NCBI GenBank assembly: GCA_033032865.1
Contig: JAWHQI010000305.1
Coordinates: 2,046,001-2,110,000 of the forward strand
Source of the DNA: Dactylorhiza incarnata
Taxonomy: Eukaryota; Streptophyta; Magnoliopsida; Asparagales; Orchidaceae
Length of the DNA stretch: 64,000 nucleotides
Direction: 5' to 3'
Shown here: piece by piece, positions 22,444-33,272 of the stretch
Layout: each line of letters begins with the position of its first letter
Position numbering within the stretch: position 1 is the stretch's first letter
Made by a program: the position numbers and the translations under genes
Notes under the pieces: model-generated
What the model saw: only the letters and a program-made list of their open reading frames with translations
Told to the model about the DNA's origin: nothing
The model's database searches: none

Positions 22444-23416
22444 GTCTCCCACTTGATCTTGAAAGTACCAAACAAAAAACCTCACAAACAATGAGCGGCA
22501 TCTAGCAATGCATCATTGCTCCCCAAGCAATAAGAGTTCATAACTCATAAGCCTTTATGACCAATGTTCCAGCGTTGTCTTTGTCCCTTTGTCCCTTACA
22601 TCCGGAAAGAACTAGAGGCATGGACCGTGTCACCCTCATAATAGCTCAATCCAAATTTCTTGATCTAGAACGGACTTCCAGAGAATGGTAAGATCAATAT
22701 CACATATTGACTCAACCAAGCATGGCCATGCATTTCTCAGTCCAATTCCATCAAGGGGCCCATGGATGCAACTCCTGTTATATAGGAGGACAAATCCTAT
22801 ATCTGCTCACACCCAAACACCCAAATGATTCGTAACGTACCCAACAACCACCCTTATCATCAACCTTCTTCAAGGAAGACTTTAGATGACATCAAAGCAC
22901 GCTCTTCCTCACTCGATGAATGCTGTGACTTCAGGTCAAAGGACCACAACACCATTGTCAAATGAGACCTACTTGTGACACTTTTAAGTAACAATCCACA
23001 AAGTAGTCTCAGGTTGGGTCTGTCCAGTAAAACTTGTTCACTAACAAGTACCCACGTGATGACTTGATATCACAATATCATGACCTGTGAGAACCGGTCA
23101 TCAGTCAACACACATGCTAGTCTTAATGTATCATCATCACCCTTAGCTTCTACGATGATACCTCGACCAGGGACCTTTTAAGAATGAAGCTTCAAAATCA
23201 TAGGCTCTCACATTCAAGTCACGTACTTGATGTCCTATGGAAGCGAACATTCTAAGGGTATTTATCACGAATTTTATTCTATCATATATAAACAGTATAT
23301 CATAATAAAAGAACTTGCCATTAATTGTAAAAAGAAATAATTGGCACACTATTCATCATATGAATAATAAACAGCCAACAGAATATATATTTTACATGCA
23401 ACCCACAAGACTCCCA
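22444..23416 (-). mobile_element. Polypurine tract and 3' non-coding region of copia copy 2
   Basis: The minus-strand tract TCAAGTGGGAGAC touches the LTR. The remainder matches 9663-10678. It contains no gene. Confidence 0.9.
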
Positions 23417-24892
23417 CTAGAGTTGATCACTCAGGTATCGTATACCCATTGATCTAGTATGACCATCATGCTTTCTCTGCGCGAGAGGCTTTGTCAGTGG
23501 ATCTGCAATATTCTCCTCAGTCGGCACTCTGCAAATGTTCACATCTCCTCGTTCGACAATCTCACGAATAAGATGGAACCGCCGTAGTATGTGCTTGGAG
23601 CGCTGATGGGATCTAGGTTCCTTAGATTGTGCAATTGCACCATTGTTATCACAGTAGAGAACTACGGGACCAACAATGATAGGAACTACATCTAGCTCGC
23701 CGATGAATTTCCTAATCCATACAGCCTCCTTCGCTGCATTTGCCGCAGCGATATACTCAGCCTCAGTTGTAGAATCAGCAACTGTCTCTTGCTTGGAATT
23801 CTTCCAGCTCACACCTCCTCCATTCAGGCAAAACACAAACCCTGACTGAGACTTCGAATCATCCCTATCAGTTTGGAAGCTGGCATCCGTGTAACCACTT
23901 ACAACGAGCTCTTCCTTTCCACCATACACCAAGAATACATCCTTAGTCCTTCTCAAGTACTTCAGGATATTCTTTACGGCTATCCAGTGACATTCACCGG
24001 GATCAGACTGATACCTGCTAGTCATGCTCAAAGCAAAAGAGACATCGGGTCGAGTACATAACATTGCATACATGATTAACCCAATTGCCGAAGCATATGG
24101 AATCAACTTCATGCGGTCCTTATCTTCACAAGATTTTGGACACTGGTCCTTAGAGAGATTTACACCATGAGACATGGGCAAAAATCCTTTCTTGGACTCA
24201 AGCATGTTGAACTGCTTCAACACCTTCTCAATGTACGTACTCTGGGTCAAACCCAGCAACTTCTTCGATCTATCTCTATAGATCTTAATACCGAGTATGT
24301 AAGTCGCTTCACCCAAGTCCTTCATAGAAAAGCAGTTCCCTAGGTTGTTCTTAACAACTTTCAGGGTAGGTATGTCATTCCCGATCAGCAGTATGTCATC
24401 TACAAACAATATCAAGAAGACAACAATGCTCCCACTGATTCGCTTGTAAGCACACGGTTCATCCTCATTCTTGACAAAACCAAACTCTTTGATCTTCTCA
24501 TCAAAACGAAGATTCCAACTTCTAGAGGCCTGTTTCAATCCATAGATGGACCCGTTCAGCTTGCATATTTTAGTGGCTTCATTTGGGGATACAAAACCCT
24601 CGGGTTGTGTCATGTACACTTCCTCAAGGAAGTTTCCATTTAGGAAAGTCGTTTTGACATCCATCTGCCAGATCTCGTAGTCATAATACGCAGCAATAGC
24701 AAGCAATATCCTAATGGACTTTACCATGGCAACAGGGGAAAAGGTCTCATCATAGTCAACACCATGAATTTGCATGAAACCCTTAGCCACCAGTCGCCCT
24801 TTGAATGTCTGTACATTCCCATCCATGTCGGTCTTCTTCTTGAAGACCCACTTGCACCCTATGGGTCGTACCCCTTCAGGTGGTTCCACCAA
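23417..24892 (-). pseudogene. Copia copy 2, reverse transcriptase and RNase H
   Basis: 491 codons, continuous from VEPPEGVRPIGCKWVFKKK to the natural C-terminus IRYLSDQL. Reverse transcriptase motifs: MDVKTTFLNG, YGLKQASRSWN and FVDDILLIGND, where the usual tyrosine of YVDD is phenylalanine. RNase H motifs SGYTDASFQ, STTEAEYIAA and LYCDNNGAIA are intact. It is separated from the integrase frame by one stop: the tryptophan codon of QVWNLVEPP is TAG at about 24893-24895. Unlike copy 1 it has no frameshift in this region and keeps the site where TL copy B inserted in copy 1. Confidence 0.92.
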
Positions 24893-24895
24893 GTT

Positions 24896-25799
24896 CTAAA
24901 CTTGGTTTGTATACATGGAGTCCATTTCGGATTTCATAGCCTCAAGCCATTTGTCAGAGTCTTGTCCATTCATAGCCTCTTGGTAGGCCGCTGGTTCATC
25001 ATCATGATCCATAAGCAACACATTACCTATTTGAGACACGAGAAATCCATATCTCTCAGGCTCAAATCTTGGTCTACCAGATCTACGTAGGACTTGTGTC
25101 TCTTGAGCAGGTTCTCTAGCTACAACATCTTGTAGTCCTGGCTCAGAATCCAATTCTGGTTCATTCACTACTTTTGGTTCTTGAACTTCTTCAAGTTCTA
25201 CCTTTTGCGTCTTTCTTGACAAGAACTCTTTCTCCAAGAAGACACCCGTCCATGCGACAAACACTTTGCCCTCAGACGGTAGGTAAAAGTAATATCCTTT
25301 CGTTTCCTTAGGATATCCCACCAGATAACACTTATCTGATTTGGGTTCCAGCTTGTCAGGCATTTGACGTCGTACGTATGCCTCACAACCCCAAATTTTA
25401 ATGAATGACATACTAGGACGCTTCCCAGTCCATATCTCATATGGTGTCTTTAGAACCATTTTCATCCGAGCGCGATTCAGTGTCATTGCAGCAGTCTCTA
25501 AAGTAAAACCCCAAAAGGAAACAGGCAAGTCTGCATGACTCATCATCGACCGTACCATGTCTAACAGAGTACGATTTCTCCTCTCAGACACACCATTATG
25601 CTGCGGTGTCCTAGGTGGAGTGAGCTGTGATACAATACCACACTCTTTCAGATGATCACGGAACTCATGACTCAGGTATTCGCCACCTCGATCAGATCGG
25701 AGTGCTTTAACCTTTTTACCCAATTGGTTCTCCACTTCATTCTTAAACTCTTTGAACTTTTCAAAAGTTTTGGATTTGCACTTCATAAGATACACGTAT
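24896..25799 (-). pseudogene. Copia copy 2, integrase (5' truncated)
   Basis: About 299 codons. The integrase core retains RSDRGGEY and TPQHNGVSERRNR, followed by the C-terminal integrase region with SFIKIWGCEAYVRRQ. The element stops at YLMKCKSK: everything upstream (Gag, protease, first integrase aspartate, leader and 5' LTR) is missing. The junction at 25800-25803 is a CCGT shared by the copia sequence and the gypsy LTR repeat, the pattern left by a microhomology-mediated deletion. Confidence 0.92.
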
Positions 25800-27301
25800 C
25801 CGTGCGCTCCGCTCTCAAGACCGCTCCAAGCGCGCCTCCGTGCGCTCCGCTCTCAAGACCGCTCCAAGCGCGCCTCCGTGCGCTCCGCTCTCAAGACCGC
25901 TCCTAGCGCGCCTCTGTGAGCTCCGCTTTCAAGACCGCTCCAAGCGCGCCACCGTGCGCTCCGCTCTCAAGACCACTCCAAGCGCGCCTCCGTGCGCTCC
26001 GCTCTCAAGACCGCTCCAAGCGAGCCTCCGTGCGCTCCGCTCTCAAGACCACTCCAAGCGCGCCTCCGTGCGCTCCGCTCTCAAGAACGCTCCAAGCGCG
26101 CCTCCGTGCGCTCCGCTCTCAAGAACGCTCCAAGCGCGCCTCCGTGCGCTCCGCTCTCAAGACCGCTCCAAGCGCACCTCCGTGCGCTCCGCTCTCAAGA
26201 CCGCTCCAAGCGCGCCACCGTGCGCTCCGCTCTCAAGACCGCTCCAAGCGCGCCTCCGTGCGCTCCGCTCTCAAGACCGCTCCAAGCGCGCCTCCGTGCG
26301 CTCCGCTCTTAAGACCGCTCCAAGCGCGCCTCCGTGCGCTCCGCTCTCAAGACCGCTACAAGCGCGCCTCCGTGCGCTCCGCTCTCAAGACCGCTCCAAG
26401 CGCGCCTCCGTGCGCTCCGCTCTCAAGACCGCTCCAAGCGCGCCTCCGTGCGCTCCGCTCTCAAGACCGCTCCAAGCGCGCCTCCGTGCGCTCCGCTCCA
26501 AGCGTGCCTCTGTGCGCTCCGCTTTCAAGACCGCTCCAAGCACGCCACCGTGCGCTCCGCTCTCAAGACCACTCCAAGCGCGCCTCTGTGTGCTCCGCTC
26601 TCAAGACCGCTCCATGCGCGCCTCCGTGCGCTCCGCTCTCAAGACCACTCCAAGCGCGCCTCCGTGTGCTCCGCTCTCAAGAACGCTCCAAGCGCGCCTC
26701 CGTGCGCTCCGCTCTCAAGACCGCTCCAAGCGCGCCTCCGTGCGCTCCACTCTAAAGACTACTCCAAGAGCGCCTCCGCGCGCTCCGCTCTCAAGACCGT
26801 CCAAGCATAGCCCCGCGCACTCAAGAACAAAAGCTCCAGCCTCCAGCAAGAGCAGCACTCCAAACTCCTCTCGCGCAGCAGGAGACAACCGGCAGGGACA
26901 AAGATGCACAGAGCACATCGATCCAACCTTCAAGCTGCAGTCAAAACCTCTAGAGCGCTTAGAGCGCAGCATCCCCCTCTGCATCAGACAAGAGTCTTAG
27001 CTCCAGGAGCGGTGGCTTGTCACCCTCCGAGTATCTCTCTCTCTCAACAATTGTAACGAGAGGCGGCCTGTCGCCCTCGAGCTCTTTAAAGTAGCTTTGT
27101 ACAACAACCAACAAATAATGGAGGTTTCGGCCGGCACAGACCCGACCGCGTGGTTTTTCACCCAGTTGACGGGTTTTCCACATTAAAAAAATTGCCTTGT
27201 CAGCTTTCCCTTTTTCTGTGACTGATTGCGCGCTCAAACGCTCCCGGGCTAAGGCGGTCCAATCTAGTCCGGTCTACCGGAGCCTTGAGTGATCCGCAAC
27301 A
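25800..27301 (+). mobile_element. Ty3/gypsy LTR, right part
   Basis: Continuation of the LTR that begins at 7645. After the 38-bp array it carries sequence nearly identical to the second LTR copy (about 61470-61960), including GCGGCCTGTCGCCCTCG, TGGTTTTTCACCCAGTTGAC and CGCTCCCGGGCTAA, and ends CAACA at 27301. No primer binding site follows, consistent with a 3' or solo LTR. 27302-27306 (ATAAC) would be its target duplication. Confidence 0.78.
25803..26795 (+). repeat. 38-bp minisatellite in the gypsy LTR, about 26 units
   Basis: The unit is GCGCTCCGCTCTCAAGACCG followed by CTCCAAGCGCGCCTCCGT. Because 38 is not a multiple of three and the unit lacks stops, all three plus frames stay open, giving overlapping frames of up to 386 codons with a 38-residue period. 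They are repeat artefacts. The second LTR copy has only two or three such units (61330-61470). Confidence 0.96.
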
Positions 27302-27438
27302 ATAACAAATTTAGAAAATCAAAGGGAATTATTAATGTGATAAAGCACATTTAAATCTACAAAGGCTCACCATAATACCATTTTTAGCATAAATCAAATT
27401 AAGGTCCTTACATTCATGGAGACCATCTTCGTTAGGTT

Positions 27439-30294
27439 CTAAGCCACACCAACAATGCTCTTCATTGTGTTCTCCATCTTTGGAATTTCATCATTTAGTT
27501 TCAAAAAGAAAAAGAGAAAAAAATGTTTCGGCTTCCCCTTAGACATGTGTCTTGCGATATTTTTGGCATAACGTGAAAACAAATCCGTCATAATTTCACT
27601 TCCAAAATGAGAAGCCAGCAGAGGTTCAACTACCGCTCTCATGTATTTAGCTACATTTTCTCCACTCAAGTTCTTATCCGCTGTAAAATCATCAATTGAT
27701 TCATCAAAAGGATCCCAATTAGATTCAAAACTGTGTGCTTGAATAAGATGAAATGATCCTTCCATCTGAATAATAGATTTCACTTCCTCCATTGATGGTG
27801 TATAATACGGTAGGTTGAAAGAATCTAATTTCGCCTCTTCCACAAGTCCCTACATTCAATAGAAAATGTTAATAAACTTTATATATATTAAAGATTAATA
27901 AATAAGGTTCAAGTGTTACCTTTGTATATTATTAGCTAAGAGATTTATGAAATAATTAGTCATGATTCTAGAAAACAATTGACTTCTTTTATAAGATAAA
28001 TAATAAAAATAATATACACCATGTGAGCTCATCTTCTCTAAAAAAGCTCACTCATCATACTCTTAGTAACATCATTAATTTGTCCAAAAAATTATAAGTT
28101 CCGACTTTTAAGTCTAACGAGTGATATTACACGGGGGGACGCCTGTGCAACCGCGACAGTACCCCGGACGCGATAGTGCGTGTGACACCCCCTTTGTCTC
28201 CTCTCCTCTCCCCTTTTCTCTGTTCTCTCTTTTCTCATTTCTCCTTTCAAAGTCACTTTATTTATTTGATTTGGCAATCACGATTAGATAATATAATAAT
28301 TATGATAACTTAAAATTTTGATTTTGACAACTTGCATTTAACAACATGATTTAAAAAAATTTACTTTTTTACTTTTTTGAATGCATAATTATGTAGATGG
28401 AAATTATAATTTAAATTATTTTGAAATTAATAAAAGAATTTGATGATATTAGATTGAAAAATAGGAGTAGTGTTGACATTATGAATGTTTCACCAAAGGG
28501 AACTTTTCTCTTTTAATATAGTATAGATAAATAAAACAATGAAACATAGTTGAAATGATTCGTCGTTGATAACTAGTTGGTCAATTTCTAGGTGATGCGG
28601 CAAACAAAAATACTTTTTTTTTATCGTGGACAATAATGTTGTTTTTTTTAAAAAGAAGGTGATGAAGGAAATGAGATTATAGTAGTAAATTCAAATATTT
28701 AGGTCACAATTTTACTAAAGTTGATTCAACTTGATTACGCATGGATACATTTGAGATTCAAGTATTTTAAAGATTATAAGATTAACTATTATAGTTATTG
28801 TGAATGAAATATAATATGAAAATTGTATAAAAAACGAGGAAGTAAAATATACCTCAGAAACCATATCATTCAACACCTCAGAAAGAAGTCCCCAAAAGTG
28901 CACGGCTCCTCCAATATAAAATGGAGTATTTGCCCTTCCCAAAAATGATAAGATCATCCCTCCTCCTAAAATAAGCTCATTTGAACGATATTTGAGGAAT
29001 ACCGAGAAATCTGTCTTAAATTGCTCCAAATACAAATGAGAGACTATTGGGGAGCCTTCTTCATTAATATATATGTTTCCTTTATTCAAGTGAGTACAAG
29101 TTTCTCCATTAAGCCCTTCTGGTACCTAATGTTATGTAATATTTTTTGTAGAAACTCAATAGACCAGTAATTTAAGTTTGATTAAGGAAAAAGAATGTAG
29201 AAAATGAAGTAGACACATCTTATAATTGAATGAAAAGAAATGTCCAAATTTTATCAAGTTACTTTGAAAAATCTATTTGAAGGAAAAAAGTTTGTTAAAC
29301 ATTTTCTTACATAGCTTTAATTTAATACAACATTTTCATGAAAATAAAACCAATCAAATCATCCAAAAGTATTAGTGAATATAAAAATAAAACTAGCTAG
29401 CTTTTGTATTATAACATAATACTAAATCTTTCATCATTCTAGTAGTTACCCAAAAAATTATTTGAAACTTATAAAATTTGAATAAAGATATCACATTTTA
29501 TCCATCAATTTTAAAAACCAAGTTGAGATGTGCATGTCCTATGCATGCATTTTTCACATATCTTTGTACTAAATTTTTACTTACATAACTTATATTGTGA
29601 AGTGTGGTAAATCAACAAAATGTTCATGAATTAAACAAACCTGAGATAGCCATATAAGGCTATAAGAACTATGAAAAAAATGAACACTCTTCAAAGGAAA
29701 TAATCTCCCGTAGAATGAACCAGGCAATCCAGCAATATAGAATGACACAAATGTATTCCCTTTCTCTTGTTTCACACGCTCGTAATAAAGCATCGATAGT
29801 TGGAAAATATTATTGAAGTCATTGCAAGGGAGATCGTTAAGGAAGAACTGAATCTCAGGTTTACGCTGATTTGAGCAGTTGCAAAGTTCATCTAATGAAT
29901 TTGTGATCATAGAGAGCACAAGGAGTGCATTGGGACCAGAGGAGCAGCCTAGGTCAGCCACCACAAACTTTTCCGGAAGTAGAGTATTGCAGATTTTTTT
30001 GATGGCTTTTTCCACCAATGGCTTTGTCTCAAATATCGCCTTCTCCTATCAAACATGAGAAACAATATAATTGATAGTAGGAAATATGTTAAGAAACATA
30101 CTTAAGCCTCAAGCTAGTGGCCCTATTTTGGCATACACAGTAAGCAAACACAATATAATTACTACCATATAAACTTCAACATGTGCATATGAGGATAGCT
30201 AATAAGTTAAAAGGCATACTTGGAGCTTGGAATTGTTAGCATAACTTGTCTCTCCATAGCCTCCCACCATGTGGAAAACTTCCTCAATCTTCAT
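27439..30294 (-). CDS. SABATH-family S-adenosylmethionine-dependent carboxyl methyltransferase, four exons
   Basis: Exons (minus strand): 30294-30220, 30045-29641, 29125-28853 and 27849-27439; all introns are GT-AG, all in phase 0, giving 387 residues (family 350-390). Motifs: [12 protein letters not shown] (11-22) and DLGCSSGPN (56-64) for S-adenosylmethionine binding, [10 protein letters not shown] (94-103), [11 protein letters not shown] (132-142), [11 protein letters not shown] (150-160) and [10 protein letters not shown] in exon 4. Gln25 and Trp157 correspond to the carboxylate-binding Gln25 and Trp151 of Clarkia salicylate methyltransferase; Ile156 replaces its Met150, so the substrate (salicylate, benzoate, jasmonate or another small acid) cannot be named. 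The start was chosen because MKIEEVFHM matches the family N-terminus. The C-terminus (after residue 365) is longer than usual. No stop or frameshift was found. The enzyme is cytosolic in the family and makes methyl esters. A transposon nest begins 138 bp past the stop. Confidence 0.88.
27850..28852 (-). other. Intron 3 of the SABATH gene (1003 bp)
   Basis: Donor GT at 28852-28851 and acceptor AG at 27851-27850. It is AT-rich with one GC-rich patch at about 28125-28200 and a pyrimidine tract after it. No inserted element was recognised. Introns 1 (30046-30219) and 2 (29126-29640) are also AT-rich and featureless. Confidence 0.8.
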
Positions 30295-31780
30295 AGTCAA
30301 ATGCCCTTCACAATTTGCTTTAGTCTGCATAATATATATATCATGTCATAAGTATATATATATGGTTATTTACCAAGACTTCCTCTCGAAGTTTGTGTAA
30401 TTACAACTTGCACCCCTTTAATTTTCTAAATTACAAAAACCCCCCTCAACCTTTACATTTCATAACATCCATGCTCAAAAGCTTTCTCTTGGAGTAAATT
30501 TTTAGGGGATCTTTTTGTTCATAGAAGTTATGAAATGTAAACATTGAGAGGGGTAATTATAATTTCGAAAGTAATGTGCGTGTGTGTATATATATATATA
30601 TTTTTTTCTTATAATCAATTAATTGCTTTAATTCATTGTCTCTCTCCATTTCAACAGAAAATAGCAACATAATTAAAGACGATCTCTAGATATATGCAAA
30701 TAACTATGATATATCTTTCTGCTATTTAAAATTTTTAATTAAAGATGCTAACTAAATATGATTTCTTAAGAAAATAATATGAGAAAGAAACATGCAAGAG
30801 AATGAGAGTTTTTGGAAAGGGAGTTCGCAAGAGATCGGCCGGAAGCTGGCCGGGCGCATGACGTAGAAATTTTGCGGAATCAAGACCGGTTCGCCATGAA
30901 TTCAGATGTGTGTTATTAAAATGACATGTTTGGCCTTCCGAAAGGCATTCCGTAAGTTGTTCTTCGGCATTACACACTCAAAGTCATTTTGTTTAAGTGC
31001 TCGTCCGTCACACCTCCATTGACGTCGTAGCCGTCCATCGCCTGCAGCCGGAGCATTGCCGGAGTGCCAAACAGACCGTAAAGCTTCTTATGAACCGTCT
31101 ATGATCAGAATGATCATTATTCGATGATAATCGGTACGCGAGTAACAGAAAACGAATGTAAAATAATATAAAGAGAGTATTTCAATACCTGAAGAACAAA
31201 ATCTAGTTATGCAGAAACTTATTGGGTAACTAGTGTTTCTGAGGAAGTGGTTGGTGATCAAGAGCCATGCTTCTCTTATAAGCAACAACGCTGGCCCTGG
31301 CCATTAAAGCTGGCCCTGGCCATTAATTGGGTGGGTAGAGATATTTACGTATGGGTATCGTGCGCTCCTTTTCGTGCGGAGAGAATCCCGGTCGTCCAAT
31401 TATCTAACAACGGCGTCCAAAAATAAAATAAATAAAATACAAGAAACAAATCGTGATGCACAAAATACAAAGCGCGTTGCACGGCCCACACTTTCCCCGC
31501 ACCACATACGGTAGCGCACGAAAAAATATTTCAAAGTGGAGAGACCCTTGAGAACTGGTTTTGATTATTTTTACACATATATCCCTCGTGGTGACAAGTC
31601 TTCTATTGTGAGCCACACACGTACGTGCCAGGATCTAAAAAATTTGTAGTGCGCAAAGTGCAAACGACTGGCGATTATATTATTATTATTATTATTAATT
31701 GTTTGGAGAAGTTGACGAGCTTGCTCAGACCTCGCCTAAATATCTCGAGTATCAATTTTCTCACTCGCTGATGCGAGCAG
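30295..31780. other. Gene-flanking intergenic region
   Basis: Upstream of the methyltransferase. A TATA-rich tract at about 30344-30362, 50-70 bp before the ATG on the minus strand, could serve as its promoter. Other content: a (TA)n tract near 30590-30601, a 19-bp direct repeat GCTGGCCCTGGCCATTAA at about 31290-31327, and an (ATT)n microsatellite at 31676-31699. About 60 bp at 31556-31620 resemble 57180-57245 on the opposite strand, a low-copy repeat. The frames here (e.g. 30735-30977) show no known domain. Confidence 0.5.
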
Positions 31781-31801
31781 CCGAGCTGACGCAATCGCTA
31801 G

Positions 31802-32599
31802 CGATGCGACATCTTTGCCTGTGTTAAAGTGCTGCGCGACACAAAGGCGGTTTTGCACGCCGTAGAAAAGGCGGCGGCGGAGGCCGCGCAGAAGAATGTC
31901 GAGGCCACCGAGCAATTGGACGAGACCAATGCTCGATTGGGCGAGACCACCGGGAATCTCGTCGGGGTCGAAGGAGAGCTCGTCAAGCTCCGCAAGGCCA
32001 AGGCGATACGCGATGCGGTTGAGGTAAATTCATCTTGCCTTCTACTGTTTGGACACATCACGCGAGGTTCCATTCTAACTTGGTTTTTTCAATTTCAGAC
32101 ATCCGAAGTTTTCGCCGCAATTGAAATCTCGCTCTTAGAGCAAAAGAACTATACCCTCAAAAATGAGGTGGAGGCCTTGGAAACCGACCTCGCTACTACG
32201 CGACCGCATGATGCTACCTCGCCCACTCCGAAGGCCGCATCGATGGAGGAGCTCCTGAAGTTTTCGTGAGCCGACCTTCGGTCGATACATCTCATGTACG
32301 TCAGGGATGGCAGCGAGCTGATGCTCAAACACCTGTGGAGGATAGAGAAGTTGATCAAAGAAGGCGAGCTCATAACTGCCGAGTCTCTTCTTCCAGAGAT
32401 ATTCGATGTCGAGCTTGGTGAGACCTCGTCTGACGAGATGGGCCTTGACTTCGATCTCAGCTTGTCTTCTCAAGGAAACGGTTCAGCCGTCGGATCAAGA
32501 GGCGAGCCCTCTCATCGCAATGGTTTGTCCTCGTCATCGAGCGACACCTCTTCCGACTCGCGATGCTCCCCAACCAAGACTCCATGCAGCGGATGCTGA
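31802..32599 (+). pseudogene. Coiled-coil ORF with one predicted intron and an in-frame stop; probably transposon-derived
   Basis: The reading frame opens at 31802 with no ATG. The first segment is rich in Ala, Glu and Lys with heptad-like spacing (AVEKAAAEAAQKNVEATEQL). A GT-AG intron of 75 bp (32024-32098) divides DAVE from TSEVFAAIE; as it is a multiple of three, the frame also reads through. The second segment continues with LLEQKNYTLKNEVEALETDL and ends at TGA 32267-32269. The same frame resumes (ADLRSIHLMYVRDG, then WRIEKLIKEGELITAESLLP) to 32599 with a Ser-rich tail. The in-phase resumption suggests a nonsense mutation. Upstream, 31750-31815 is readable in another frame (HSLMRAAELTQSLA), pointing to a further shift. 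It resembles uncharacterised coiled-coil proteins common in plant transposons; no function is assigned. Confidence 0.5.
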
Positions 32600-33272
32600 G
32601 TAACTAGGTTGCTGGCGAGGAAAGGTCATTTTTGAGCACCTCTTTTTGTTTTTTCTTATGGTTGATGGCGGATCAAGAGGCCAGTTTGCTGGGGTTCTTG
32701 GTCAAGTGAGTCTCTATTAGGGTTAGGAACATAGTGGTGAGGTCAATTAGTGTTTGTGAGTTCATTTGGCTAATTTTACCAAAGTTTTCTTGTGCTCACT
32801 TATGTGCACTATATGAGTTCACCCCACCTTAGTGAACTCTAAGGTCATCTCCTTGCCTTCACTCACCCTTCTCTCCTCATGTCATGCCCAAACACCTCCA
32901 TGGGGTCTAGTAAGATTAGGGATGTTACAGTGCGTGGTTTGAGCATGCATGCGGTCTGAGCGCACGTGTGTGGCTTGTGCGTTCGGGTGGTTGTTGGGCG
33001 TGTGCGCATTGTGCGTGTGTGCGTGGGTGCTCGACCCCTCGAGCGTGCTTGTTATGTCTAGTTTGGGTTCGTCGCGCGTCCGACTCTCAAGTGTTTTTAC
33101 TTGGTTAAGGAGGTCCATTTCGACGATCCAGTCGGGGACATGATTTTGACAAGGCCGACCTGACCCAAAACCATTTTAGGGGAACCCCATCAAATCCCCA
33201 CCAATTTCCAGCAGTCGTTTTTCGTAAGAAATGAGTTCGGAAATTCTTTCTTAATGGTTAGATATTCTCTGG
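32600..33272. other. TL-family end fragment and unassigned sequence
   Basis: 32700-32933 is a diverged piece of the TGTAACATCC end of the TL family, inverted, ending GGGATGTTACA at 32933. 32934-33272 contains GTGTGCG-rich sequence without recognisable coding or repeat structure and ends at the left boundary of TL copy C. Confidence 0.5.

Noticed and set aside
25840..27000. 386-codon ORF with a 38-residue period
   Set aside because: All three forward frames are open because the 38-bp unit has no stops. It lies inside a gypsy LTR and has no conserved start or domain.
30300..30340. An additional 5' exon of the methyltransferase ending at the AG near 30325
   Set aside because: The codons upstream of the ATG at 30294 are open and an AG is present, but the family's N-terminus matches MKIEEVFHM and no convincing upstream coding exon was seen.
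31829..32073. Minus-strand ORFs overlapping the coiled-coil frame
   Set aside because: Antisense shadows without domains; the plus frame has the composition and a plausible intron.
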